From Sanguinoderma infundibulare (Eukaryota; Basidiomycota; Agaricomycetes; Polyporales; Polyporaceae): DNA of 64,000 bases. Below are positions 10,669-21,240 of this stretch, piece after piece (position 1 is the first letter of the stretch; every line of letters starts with the position of its first letter). The notes beneath the pieces are model-generated. The model searched no databases and was not told where the DNA came from. It was given only the letters and a program-made list of their open reading frames with translations. The DNA lies in NCBI GenBank assembly GCA_032821775.1, contig JAVLRN010000007.1, forward strand, positions 2,852,001-2,916,000, given 5' to 3'. Made by a program: the position numbers and the translations under genes.

Positions 10669-12899
10669 CCTCTTTCCTCGCGTATTTACACGGCTAGCCT
10701 AGGAAGGAGACAGAGGCGTGTGGGGAGAGGGCGGACGGGGACCGCTGCGCGTCCATGCAGTCTCGGGATGGTATAAATGCGGCCGGGTCTGCGCGCGCCA
10801 CCTTGATGGTCCTCACGGAGAAGAGCCATCTTACGAAAGGCGAACGCCACGAGCACGCTTCTGCCGAAAAGGCACAAAAAGCACAGGACGCGCGGAGGAG
10901 CTAGGGCGTCCGTGCAACTGCCTGGCCGCTCTCAAGAGGACAGCCGCCGAGCCGAGTTCTCCTTCCACGATAGGCGTGGGTAATAGAAGTCGCTGCAGAT
11001 TCACTGGCGATCCGGCGACGGTCAGCGAGGGGGGGGGGGGAAGTCGCATCCTCCATTCGGGCTGGGAACTACGGTCGCCGGTCACGTTGCTCGATTACTT
11101 ACTTTAATTCGCCGCTGCTCGTGACCCAACTGGTATGGCATGGTGCGAGATCGAAATCCCGGCCCTCGTCGTCAAAGAACGTTAAATGATGTGAGCACCG
11201 CCTCCTCGCCTAGTTTAATTGTTGCAACAGAATGACGTCGTCGTCCTGGCAGTTCAGTCTAACCGTGAGGCGCAATACGCCTCTAGCTAGCTCTGGACCG
11301 CTGTGGGCAATAGATTCATGGTGGCGACGAGACGAGTCATTTCCTGTCATTGACAGGGCTTACGGCCTTTGCCCCGCGAACGTTCAAATGGACCGTAAGT
11401 ATTGCTGCGGTGTTTATCAAAATTAACATGGAAAGAGGATAACAATAGAGCTCGTGATACACACCTGGCAAGTAAAGTAACAGGAAGACGACTCGGACAG
11501 CAGGCAGGTCCTGTTGCGCTGTGGCATAAATGCGGGACCATCTTCCGTTGCCAGAAGTTCCGTTTTCGAGTGCCGCCCGAGTGTCATGTAAGATTCGTCG
11601 CGTCCCGTCAGATGCCGTTTTTCTGAAGTTTTCCGAGGCGCATCAGCTCTCCCTCGCCCAGGACGTAATCGTCTCACGTATGCTCACCGATGGAGTACGT
11701 TCTCCCAACGAAGTCGATTGTAAACCTTTTCCAGCGGTCGACAGATCGTAGTTCCCGAACAAGTTTCAACAGAGCTTACCCAAAGATCAAGGTAAGTTAT
11801 CCAAGGCCCGGGAGGTCCAGTGACCACGATCGGCGTATACCCATTCAGAAAGCATCTACGGATACGTAAGTTAGGGCTGCTACTACACCGACGACGATCA
11901 TCATCATCATCAGAAACGTACCGAAACACATCATCCCTTTCGCAGATCTCGTGGCCATGACCGCCGCCGAAGTTTCGAAGAGGAGTTTGCGAGAGTCGTC
12001 CTGATAGGGCAGTCTTCCCATACTCCGGTCAGAAGGGCATGCATGCGAATGCAAATGCAATGAGAACGGGGTGCTTTCTGACGCTCCTGACCTCCCAGAA
12101 AGGCGACGAGATTCCTCTTCTCGCTGGCGTGCCGTTCACGCGAGCACCTGTTGCTACGTCGCAACGTAATAGAGCAGAGCGGAGGTTGAGTACTAGCCGC
12201 GGAGAGAAGCGTATAAAGGCACAGAGCTGTCACATAAAGCTTAAGCATGCATTAGTCGTCGAGGGGTGTTGCAGGGGGTTGCGCGGCGTGAGTTCTAGGT
12301 GAACAATAGTCACCTGTTACTCCATGGTGATGGGGGAAAGGCAAGGCGCAAGCCATATGAAGCGCCCATGGTTACCCACCGGTCTGTTGCTCTTTTTGGC
12401 AGCGCCAGTACCTCCGATGGTACTCATTCGCCACCTTGAAACCGAGTACATCACGTCACTTAAACGACTGCCAAGTAACTTACTCAGAAAGGTTCGGTAG
12501 CAACGAGCTCCAGCCTCGCGATGACTCACTTCAAGTTTTCATGCATCCCACGCCATCCCGTGCCCCGAAGGATGCATCCCTGCCCTTCCGATCGTCTTTT
12601 CTATTGTGGCGGCGCTTGTTTCATCCTCCAGAATAACCTTGAGCTTCACATACGGCCGCCGGATCAGCGCTCGAAGACTCCCATACGCCACACATCAGCA
12701 AAAAGATAACGGAACGCGGGACAATGATGGAACATTCAGATCATCGGTATGATACTATGCTACAAAATACACTCTTCTAACACGACATGGAGCATTGGCG
12801 ACGCGGAACGGCAATGGATGGTGGAAGTGGCGTACAGGTTGTAAACACAGACGAAGACGGCGACAAAGAGGACAGAACACCGGAGACGACGCGAAGCGA
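10669..12899. other. Unresolved 2.2-kb region, possible minus-strand multi-exon gene
   Basis: No family was recognised. Between about 12030 and 11690 on the minus strand there is a credible exon-intron-exon series: an open stretch SMGRLPYQDDSRKLLFETSA then AVMATRSAKGMMCF ending at 11922, a 66-nt intron 11856-11921 (GTACGT donor, CTAAC branch, TAG acceptor), and a 76-nt exon 11780-11855 reading CFLNGYTPIVVTGPPGPWIT and ending at a GTAAGC donor. A further exon-like stretch lies at 12375-12440. I could not connect these into a full protein or find a start. The rest shows no gene; a run of eleven G occurs near 11030 and a short ATC/GAT tract at 11887-11912. The left end holds the DUF6534 promoter, the right end cullin 3' flank. 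Confidence 0.3.
11922..12030 (-). other. Candidate exon of an unidentified gene
   Basis: Open stretch reading SMGRLPYQDDSRKLLFETSA and AVMATRSAKGMMCF, then a GTACGT donor. With the intron at 11856-11921 and the next exon 11780-11855 it is the best-supported piece of the unresolved region. No family was recognised. Confidence 0.35.
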
Positions 12900-15894
12900 T
12901 CACGCGACATACGCGAAAGTGTCGCGAGTGCCCTCCACGCGCTCGATGTACTCCTTCTCGAGCAAGTGGTCGATCGCCTGGAAGAGGCAACGAGGACTGG
13001 GTCAGCACCCGAGCGCGTAAGAGTGGACACGAGGGCAGACGCACCTTCTTGATGTCCGGGATCTTGGGCGTGAACCGCTGCGATATCTGCTGGATGACCT
13101 CCTGGATGAGGGCGTTGTTCTTCATTGTCTTACGCGCCTTCATGATACTGTTGTGCGAGGCTGAGTGAGTGACCCGGCCGTGTAATGCGAGAGCGATAGA
13201 AAACATACCGAACGATGGTCGCCTGGATGACGTACTTCCGGTCCTCGTCGACGGTCTTCAAAACATCGCTCGACTCGGCCTTCTGCTCGGCCTTGATGGG
13301 CGTGTTGAGGTTGATACGGATTTTCTTCGACTTGAAGTCTGCGCCGACGCGTCAAAATCAGGGAACGACATTCGAGCAAAAGGAGGTGCGCACTCGGGTT
13401 CAAGTCGTACTGATCCGTCTCCTCGTTAATGAGGATCTTCGCCTTGACGAGCACGGCGAGCACCTGCTTGAGGATGTCCTTGCTGACGCCTGTCGCGTTG
13501 AACAACTCCTCGAGCGAAAGCGTGTCGTTGTTGTTGTATTGGAGAAGAACCGCCATCTGCCATGAGCTCGTCATCAAAATGTACTTCTGATTCAGGTAGT
13601 TCGTCCGGAGCTCGTTCTTCGAGTAGTTCCAAAGCCACGTGAGCTTACGCCCAGAGTGCTTTTGCTGGTAGTATTGTGAAAAGCGATTGTACGTAGGAAG
13701 GATGTCCTGGGGTATAAGGAAGTCGTGCGCTGGGGGGTTGAGCGGCCAGAAGTTCGTCCCGAGGACCATGACGCTGAACGTGATGTCCATGTCGTCGTGG
13801 TTCTGCTGCATCCGCTCCTTGAAGTTGTCCGTGAGGTCCTTGCTCAGGCTCATGTCTGAATCCGAGATGTTAACCGCATACTCGCGAACCTCGGATGGGT
13901 ACGTACCGGTGAACATCCGCTGGAGCTTGTTCGTGTACTCGAACCCGCAGGCTTCCTTCAGCTTCGAGATCATGCTCGCCTCGGCCTCGTCCGACGCCGA
14001 CACGCCGTGGATGAGACGCTTGGACAGTTTCGTGGTGTAGAACTGCTGGAAGACGTCTTTGTCGTCGATGTACTTGAACAGGATCATCTGATACCCCATA
14101 TTCATGATCAGCAAGCACGGACCTCACTCCGCACGAAAGTTGACGCACCACTTTGTTCAGAGCACCCTCGAGGTCCTCCTCCTCGGCCATCTTGTTGTTC
14201 TTGCGGAGCAGGGCATCCGCGTGCTTGGCGAGGAGTTCAGGCGACTTCGTTGTGGACGTACCGGTTGCAGCGTTGCGGTTGACAAACTCTCTGCACGCTT
14301 TGTCGAGACTGGCAACGAAACCGGCCTCGCCGCGGAAGCTGCGAGTGACCGTCTCCGAGTTCTTTTGATGCACCTCGAGCAAGGCGTCGACGTAAGCCTT
14401 AGGATCGACGTCTGGAGCGCCCTGAGCACCCGAGCCCTCGCCGATGAGCTTGTTGACGGCGGCGAGGCCTGCCCGCTTGACGTGCTCCTCGAACTTCTTG
14501 CGCAGGGGCTCAAGACCCTCAGGGATACGAGAGAGGAGTGCGTACATGCGCTGCAGGTCCTCGTCCTTGTCGTAGTCGAGCAGAGCTTGGAAGCTCTCCC
14601 ACATGAGATCCGCGTGCTCGCGGATGAGGACGTGCTCACACTTGCTGATGAGCGCCTTGCGGGTGTTGGTGTTCATGTAGCGTTCAACGCGATCCTCCTC
14701 CTCGCGAAGGCGCTCCTCAGCCTTCTTCAAGTAGTCGGCTACGCTGTTCTCGGAGAGGAACGCCTTGGACTCTTGCCGGTAGTACTTCTCGGTCGCTTCA
14801 AGGAAGGGGGTCTCGAGATGTTCCCGGTAGACCTCGTACGAGACCTTGTTGATGTCGCTCTCGTCGAGACCGAGGGAGACAAACGAGTCGACGACCTTCT
14901 TCACAAGACCCTGGTCGATCGTCTCGCCATTCCTCTGGCGCTCGATCAACCGCAAGATTGCGCCGGCAAGTTTCTGGTGTTTGCTCTGTACATGAAGGAA
15001 GAAGTTGGACTTCCATTGCACGAGCGCAAGCTAAAGGATCGAAAGTAAGCCAATATCGCGCGAACCAAAGCAGAGGAGACCAAGGGACAGCGAACGTTGA
15101 TGATGCCACTTCACGTGCAAGATCGAGACGCGTCCCACTCGGCCACGACTCGTAAAGAAGCGTTTACAGCGTCCACGAACGCTGCGGTCCGCTATGACCC
15201 CAGGCTTGAGGACAGAGGAATCATGTAGTATGATCGATTTGCATCGCGTTGGCTCTTGCCGCAGCACTGTGGCCCGAGTGGGAAGATACGAGAGGAAAAC
15301 AGAGACGCACGGTGTATACGGGATAGACGCCCTTCCTACCCTCATCGCGTTCCCGCTTCACCCAATGCCGGTTGAGGTACGTGAAAAGACGGTTGATGTA
15401 GTTTGCGCCCGTGGTGTACCGATCCCACTCCTGGGCGTAGTACCGTAGCAATGCCTCGTCTTGCGAGTTGTCGGACGCCTGCAGTGGCAAACAAGCGCTC
15501 AGGTCCAATGTCGCGAACAGGGCTGGCGAACATGAACACTTACCGTCCGAAGAGTCTTGAGGTGGTTTACAAAGTACCTGATGAGGTTATTATACAGATC
15601 AGAGCCCATCAAGTTGGCTCCCGCTGCTGTCAGATCAATAAACATCGGTGTCGGGGGGACGCCTAAGTACTCACTACGGTGACCCATCCCTCCACCCTGG
15701 TCGGTCCCGTGCATCTTCGAAGATGTACAATAGTTGTACGAGACCGTGTAGAGGCTCATGTACTTGGAGTACGAGACTCCGGTCTGGAGCTTCGTCATGA
15801 TATGGTCGACGCCCTCCTCGAGATACGCCCATGTCGTCGCGAGATCCGCGTTCGCCGGCGGCATAGGGTAGGAGTTGCTTCCTCCAGCACTCAT
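12900..15894 (-). CDS. CUL1: Cullin-1 (Cdc53), SCF ubiquitin-ligase scaffold
   Basis: Cullin-1 bridges Skp1/F-box substrate receptors at its N-terminus and Rbx1 plus the E2 at its C-terminus. The start at 15894 reads MSAGGSNSYPMPPANADLA, followed by WAYLEEGVDHIM and the family sequences YMSLYTVSYNYCTSSKMHG, GSDLYNNLIRYFVNHL, LLRYYAQEWDRYT, FLHVQSKHQKLAGAILRLIE, the cullin-homology segment MILFKYIDDKDVFQQFYTTK LSKRLIHG, and TWLWNYSKNELRTNYL. The C-terminal winged helix holds the neddylation site (IVRIMKARKTMKN, the Lys after IM) and ends TRDTFAYVA at 12902. Several short introns interrupt it, for example 15627-15674 (48 nt) after HR and one splitting RMFT from DMSLSKDL. It is a typical full-length cullin, and all family blocks are present. 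Other cullins were considered, but MSLYTVSYNYCTS and the tail fit CUL1 best. Confidence 0.93.
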
Positions 15895-16603
15895 GGCGGG
15901 GTCGTTAACGGTCAGAAGAGAAGGGAGGAGAAGGGGGCAATGTGGTCAATGGTCAAGAGAGCCGTCGGCGTCTAGGCGCATGGCTGCCGCAAGTCACGCC
16001 GCGTGCCCCTCGCCCAATCCGTCACGACCGGTACCGCCGCTATCATCCCCATTGCTCGCGCGACCGACTCCACGACCTCCCCTCGTCTGACCAGTGCTCA
16101 CTCCAGTTCACCAAATCATTGGAAATTTCATGGTGTGTGTTTTTTCCATCGCCTAGGAGCTCTGATAATGTGCCGCCACGGCTTTGACTCGAGATTACAT
16201 CATTACCGGCACGTTTCGATGTGTATCTCCCAGAAGGCGTCCTTTAATTTACCCTTGTGTTCTAGTAAATGAGAAGATTTCATGAAAACGGTGGCGGTTC
16301 TTCGAGTTCATCCATGGACTGACTGGCAGAGATAGAGGTGGTCGGTTCGAGTTTGAAGTATGCCTACACCGACGTCAGCAGACTTTGAGCCATTCACGCG
16401 CGAAAGGTCGGATGTCGCACGGTTTCGTTGGTCTGCTATTACTAATGTCTGCCCAAGGGCTCACTTCTAGGATCATTAAGGGATGGGGTCGTAATACAGG
16501 CAGTAGTACGCCACGGACTGGTAGAATCAATCGCGATACTCTACTACTGTGGCGGGAAACACTGCCGAAGAACGTCGAGATGCAATCCGCACCCTCTCCA
16601 AGA
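15895..16603. other. Intergenic, cullin-1 promoter and M1PDH 3' flank
   Basis: About 700 bases with no supported gene. The part near 15895 should contain the promoter and 5' UTR of cullin-1 (minus strand); a pyrimidine-rich run precedes the start. The part near 16603 is the 3' flank of the mannitol-1-phosphate dehydrogenase gene. Confidence 0.5.
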
Positions 16604-17800
16604 TCAATTCGGCGATCTGTACTTGCGCCTGAGATCATCGTACGCGTCCATGATCTTCTTGTGCTCCTCGCCGCCCTCCTCGAACCCCGTCACGTACGCG
16701 ATGACCTTCGCGATCCCCTCGCGCTTGACACAGCTCTGGAGCTCCGCGCTCTGCCTGTCCTCCGCGACATCAAACAAGAACGCAGCAGCGATGCCCACCG
16801 ACAACTTATCGGTCGGGAGGCCGAACTCGAGCGCCATGCTCGTCGGGCCCAAGAGCCTATCGCCCTTCGAGAGCTTCCGGGGGGGCTCGCGGCCGACGCG
16901 CGTGACGTCGTCCTTGAGGCGCGGGTTCGCGAAGCGCTCCATGATCCTGTCGACGTACTGCCCGTACTCGGTCTCGTCGAAGCCATGCTTGCGCACCAGG
17001 GCCGCCCCAGCCTCGTCCCTCAAGGCGCTGCGAACGATGGCATAGATCTCCTCGTCGCGCACCGCGGCGTCGATGGTGTCGTGCCCTTTGACGAAGCCGA
17101 GGTAGGCGAGGATCGCGTGCCCGCAGTTGAGCGTGAAGAGCTTGCGCTCGACATACGCCTGGAGGTTCGTCGTGAGCTTCGCGCCCTTGAGGTTGAGCGG
17201 TGCTCGGGTGTGGTGCAGGGCGCGCTCGTCGACGACCCACTCGTAGAAGGCCTCCACGCCGACGTCGAGCGTGCTCCCGCCATCGTACGGAGGGGCTATG
17301 CGGTCGACGGAGCAGTTGGCGAAGCCGATGTTGTCCTCAGCCCAACTCTTGTCCTCGTCCGGCAGATTCTTGAAGACGTACTGGCGAAGGAGCGTAGTCT
17401 GATTGATGACGTTCTCGCAGGCGATGACGTTCATAGGGCCACCCTTCGCCTCGCGGCGCGCACGAAGGCCGTTCGCAATCGTCTCGGCGATCTTCTCGAG
17501 GATGGCCGGGCCGACGGCAGTGGTGACTAGATTAACGGCAGGGTCTGAAAACTCCCTGATGACGTCCTTTGACGTTGAGACGATGCCAGAGATGTTGGAG
17601 ATGTGGTCGTGGTATTCTTCGTCCTCGTCGAGAATGACGACGTCGTACGAATCCTGCGCGTTGATCTGCTGGACGACGTCCCTGTCGACATCGGCGAAGA
17701 CGACGTGGTATCTGGACTCGACAAGGAGGGGACCGATGAATCCGCGGCCAATGTTGCCAGCCCCGAAATGGATGGCTTTGAGCTGAGGTTTGGACGACAT
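16604..17800 (-). CDS. Mannitol-1-phosphate 5-dehydrogenase
   Basis: An uninterrupted 398-residue frame. The enzyme interconverts fructose-6-phosphate and mannitol-1-phosphate with NAD(H) in the cytosol, the entry step to mannitol, a fungal carbon store and stress solute. The N-terminal dinucleotide-binding loop is HFGAGNIGRGFIGPLL at about residues 11-26. Typical family blocks follow: NVIACENVINQTTLLRQYV, VDRIAPP, EAFYEWVVDE, and the active-site helix region around NLKGAKL and KLFTLNCGHAILAYLG, with a C-terminal LGPTSMALEFGLPTDKL. Length matches bacterial MtlD (about 380) and Aspergillus MpdA (388). I chose the ATG at 17800 (MSSKPQLKAIHFG) because homology begins within a few residues. An upstream in-frame extension reads into what looks like 5' UTR or an untranslated intron. 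It is followed downstream by cullin-1 on the same strand. Confidence 0.93.
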   Translation of the reverse strand: MSSKPQLKAIHFGAGNIGRGFIGPLLVESRYHVVFADVDRDVVQQINAQDSYDVVILDEDEEYHDHISNISGIVSTSKDVIREFSDPAVNLVTTAVGPAILEKIAETIANGLRARREAKGGPMNVIACENVINQTTLLRQYVFKNLPDEDKSWAEDNIGFANCSVDRIAPPYDGGSTLDVGVEAFYEWVVDERALHHTRAPLNLKGAKLTTNLQAYVERKLFTLNCGHAILAYLGFVKGHDTIDAAVRDEEIYAIVRSALRDEAGAALVRKHGFDETEYGQYVDRIMERFANPRLKDDVTRVGREPPRKLSKGDRLLGPTSMALEFGLPTDKLSVGIAAAFLFDVAEDRQSAELQSCVKREGIAKVIAYVTGFEEGGEEHKKIMDAYDDLRRKYRSPN

Positions 17801-18044
17801 GTGAACTGCAGTCTGATGTAAGAAACCGTACCAAGCGTTGTGCCCTACGGGATAAAAGCTCACAGATTTTTAGGAAGCCTTGTTGCGATGTTATCTTAGA
17901 GGCGAGGAAGTTGAGGGACTGGCGCGGGTCCATGCCCACACTTATACACTCCAAGAACACCTATGACATCATGCAGGCTCGCCGGCACCTTGTTGGACTC
18001 GTTTTGGAGTAGCTGACTACAAATACAGATACATCTTCAACTCC

Positions 18045-19345
18045 TCAGTTCTTCGCAACCTTGACCACGACCTTCCCGACGTGCTGCTGGCTGTCCTGGT
18101 ACTCGTACGCGTCCTGGAGGTGCTCGAAGTCGAACACTTTGTCAACGACCGGCTTCAGCTTGGCGGTCTCGATCAGCCGATTCATGTCCTCGAATCTGCA
18201 CGGATCTGTGAGCTCATTATCAGCGATGGAAAACAAACGAATGGACTCACTGAGTTCGGGAGCCGATAAGGATGCCACGCAGGTTGATGGCCTTTCCGAG
18301 GACGAGAACTGGCAGCTGGGACACGTCCCCCGACTAGACCGGCGAATCCAGCGAAAGCCAAGGTGAGTCTCCGCAGACCTTTTGGCAGACGCAAGGGTCA
18401 CGTACCCCGGCCACGAATCCAATCACGCTGACATTCCCGCCATATCTCACCGCCTTTAGAGACTTGATGAGCGTACCGGGGCCTCCGACTTCAAGGACGT
18501 GGTCCACGCCCTTGCCGCCCGTGATCCTGAGCACCTCCTCCTCCCAGTTTGGCGTCTTCTTGTAGTTGATCAGGTGCTTCGCCCCAAGCTTCTTCGCGAC
18601 CTCGAGCTTCTTGTCTGAAGAAGACGTCGCGATGACCGTCGCGCCGGAGGCGACAGCGAGCTGGAGACCAAAGATCGAGACGCCTCCGGTGCCTTGGACA
18701 AGGACGGTGTCGCCGCCTTTAAGCACGGGCCTGCCGCCGAGGAAGGCATTGTACGCAGTGAGTGCGGCACACGGGAGCGTTGACGCCTCTTCGTAGGTCA
18801 GGTGGTCGGGAATTCGCACGAGAGCCTATCGCGACCGAGAAGTTTATTTACCTCCACCGTAGCATGTCGGAAAGAAGAATGAACGTAGGTGGACGTACGT
18901 GCGCAGGGACGATCTTGTACTCGGTCAGCACGCCGTCGATCGGCGCGCCAAGCCCGGTCGCTTTAGTCTCCTCCGTAACCTCCCCGTAGACGTGGTCGAC
19001 GGCGAAGTTGGGCGAGACGCGGTCGCCGACCTTCCAGCCCTTCACGGCGTCGCCGACTGCGAGGATCTCGCCCGCCATGTCTGAGCCCGGGATTCTGGCC
19101 GAGCGGGTACTGGCCCTTGGCGACGATGAGATCGCGGTACTACACGGACGATGCGCAAATATGGTCAGCGGGATAAGTACTGCAAGAGACCAAAACGGGG
19201 GACAAACCTGGAGGGAGACGGCGTGGACCTTGACGAAGACCTCGGTCGACTGGAGCTTCGGGATCGCCGACTCCGTCAAGGTAAGGTTGTGGAAGCCGTC
19301 CACCTTCGGGAGGCGGTATTCGCGAGTCTTTTGCGGAAGAGACAT
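18045..19345 (-). CDS. Zinc-independent MDR alcohol dehydrogenase / quinone oxidoreductase-like protein, apparent frameshift
   Basis: Five exons of a medium-chain dehydrogenase/reductase. Exon 1 begins MSLPQKTREYRLPKVDGF at 19345 and ends with the GroES-like HAVSLQ. Exon 2 reads YRDLIVAKGQYPLGQ, then must change frame to continue PGSDMAGEILAVGDAVKGWK, VGDRVSPNF and LTEYKIVPAH. Exon 3 has ALVRIPDHLTYEEASTLPCA, the nucleotide-binding loop VQGTGGVSIFGLQLA, and GVDHVLEVGGPGTLIKSL. Exon 4 has LPVLVLGKAINLRGILIGS, and exon 5 ends QQHVGKVVVKVAKN at 18045. No zinc-binding cysteines are seen, so it is expected to use NADPH on quinones, enals or other carbonyls; the real substrate is unknown. The frame change near 19091-19100 (a net one-base shift) is not explained by any intron I can place and may be a mutation or sequencing error. 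Otherwise the gene looks complete. Confidence 0.82.
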
Positions 19346-20775
19346 GGCGCAAATGTTTCCGGGTAGTTAAATGACTTGTGTAGGTGTTATGCTGCTCTAA
19401 GACAGCGGCGGGGAAAGCGTGTGGGGGTTGCTTTCCTTGGCTCTTATGATCGCGGGAGCTTTTATAGTAGCGTGCAATGCCACGGAAGCCGTTTTTCACT
19501 CGATACCCGCAATTCCACGTAGATGGCTTTGTCAGAAAGGCCTTCTGCAGCTGCGCACTTGGTCAGAAAAAGCCTTCTGCAGCTGCTTGATCAGACTGCG
19601 ACACATCGATCATTTGTAGCAACGACCTCGTCCGCTGGTAGGTACCCGAAACAAATTCATCGGTGACGTAATTCATATTAGAATCTACTGACCTTGACCC
19701 TTCTGAAGTTTATGACGCCGAAAAAGCACCCTTCGTCGTGTGGAGTACCGCCTCTATGGCGTCATTTATCTCAGGCTTTGGCTAGCCTTCATGCCCATCG
19801 CGATGACATGAAAGCGCGTGTCTCCAGACTGGGGAGTTCGTGCGCCCGTACGCATCTCCAACCCCAGCTCGATAGAGAGGGGAAGCGGTATCTAATAAGG
19901 ACGGACGAGGTGAGTGTAGGACAAGCTTGTGGGGACGTATCGCAATGTTTTCTCTTCCACCCTATGTATGCTGGACCGGCCAGGACCTGTGTGAATGGGT
20001 GTTGCGCTGAACACAGCGTAAAACGAATGTGCAGACAGAATGCTGACCAGACTGAAGCCGCCGTACGGGACCGTGACGCGGGTGGCACCAGGGACCCCAC
20101 GTCACGCAGGAGTTGTGCGTCGCGATCCGAGCATAAGTTAAAGATGTGGCAGCCGCAGTCATATCGGGCCACGTCGCTGGACGAGATCAACTCGGAGACA
20201 CCTGTGGCCCCTCCGAGAGTTTCCCCCGCGCCTGTGCTGAGTGCAAGACCCTCGGCGCTGGAGTCCGACTCAGGCTGTAGCTGCCACCTGGGATAGAGTC
20301 GGCTGCAATGACAGAAGGTTGGAACAGAGAGCTACTGGCATCCACAATATCAAGGTCAGAGATCGACCGTTCGGCGGCTGTTGCTTTCCCTGTTATGGCA
20401 TCACAGACGCTCATGCCACTTTGCTTCGCGCTACCACGTGCCAACAGGTCACACGGGAGGTGTAACAACCGTCTCAAGCCTGAGCGCTTCAAGCCCCGGC
20501 GCATGCGAAGCAGTCCCTGTCCGATGTTCCTGGTATATCGGCCTGTTCGTCTTCCTCGGCATAGAGCAATGAATGCGAACTGACCATCCCGATCGTCCCC
20601 CACCCACAGGTCGAGGCATTATCAATTCCAGCGCGGCATCCAGGCTCACCGCCGTGCATATATCCGACATTCTCATTCAAATTCCCTCCACCCTCACCCC
20701 ACCGCAAGCCAGCGGGATAGTATCCATTGCTGTGGGTCCCGCACTCCTCCGTCGCCGTCTACACCTTTAAGTCTC
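19346..20775. other. Intergenic, no recognised gene
   Basis: The left end should hold the promoter of the MDR dehydrogenase gene (minus strand). No domain was found in the short open frames on either strand. A near-perfect 24-base direct repeat lies at 19531-19586 and is listed separately. A possible TATA-like motif (catatatcc) occurs near 20656, upstream of the open frame at 20776. Confidence 0.45.
19531..19586. repeat. Two-copy direct repeat, about 24 bp
   Basis: The segments 19531-19554 and 19562-19586 both read gtcagaaa, a one- or two-base variable part, then gccttctgcagctgc. The copies are 31 bases apart and differ by a small indel. The core ctgcagctgc is also partly palindromic. It lies upstream of the MDR dehydrogenase gene and could be a regulatory repeat or a replication-slippage product. 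Confidence 0.7.
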
Positions 20776-21240
20776 ATGCGTGCTGCAGCTTGGGAAGCGC
20801 TCCGGAAAGACAGGCCTGACCTACCGCATCTCGAGCTCGGGCTCTCAGATGTGTTCGACGTCGATCTACCCGCGTCGTTATCATCATCAGCGGTGACGCA
20901 GACTCCGCCCCTTCCATCGGTACCCAGGCCGTTGGACGTCTCGGATCGCGCCAGTCGCGGAACCCGCGATGCTGGCAGCGGCGGTGGCATCTGCCCACCA
21001 CGGTCTGCGGCGGCGCCGGCCATGGTCGAGCTGATCGTGTCCGCATGCAAACGCGCGTTGCGGCGCACTCCCGCATCGACGGCCGTCACCGCCCACATGC
21101 ATGTGTCCGCGGACGTCGCGCTGCCGGAGTCGGGTTGTCGCTCGCTTCCCGGCGCGCTGTACGCCTCCTACAGCCTCTCGGAGCTCGCGAGCGTGCTGTC
21201 CGCCATCGACCTGTGGCTGCTCGTCTGTCTCGCTGCATGA
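20776..21240 (+). CDS. Hypothetical small protein, doubtful
   Basis: An ATG-started open frame of 154 codons, not spliced as read, with GC-rich third positions. It begins MRAAAWEALRKDRPDLPHL and ends SAIDLWLLVCLAA. There is no recognisable domain or signal peptide. A C-terminal hydrophobic stretch (SELASVLSAIDLWLLVCL) could be one membrane-associated helix. The opposite strand is also open over most of the region, so the frame may be fortuitous. I list it because it is the only ATG-started frame between 19.4 and 23 kb with fairly coding-like composition. Confidence 0.25.
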   Translation: MRAAAWEALRKDRPDLPHLELGLSDVFDVDLPASLSSSAVTQTPPLPSVPRPLDVSDRASRGTRDAGSGGGICPPRSAAAPAMVELIVSACKRALRRTPASTAVTAHMHVSADVALPESGCRSLPGALYASYSLSELASVLSAIDLWLLVCLAA

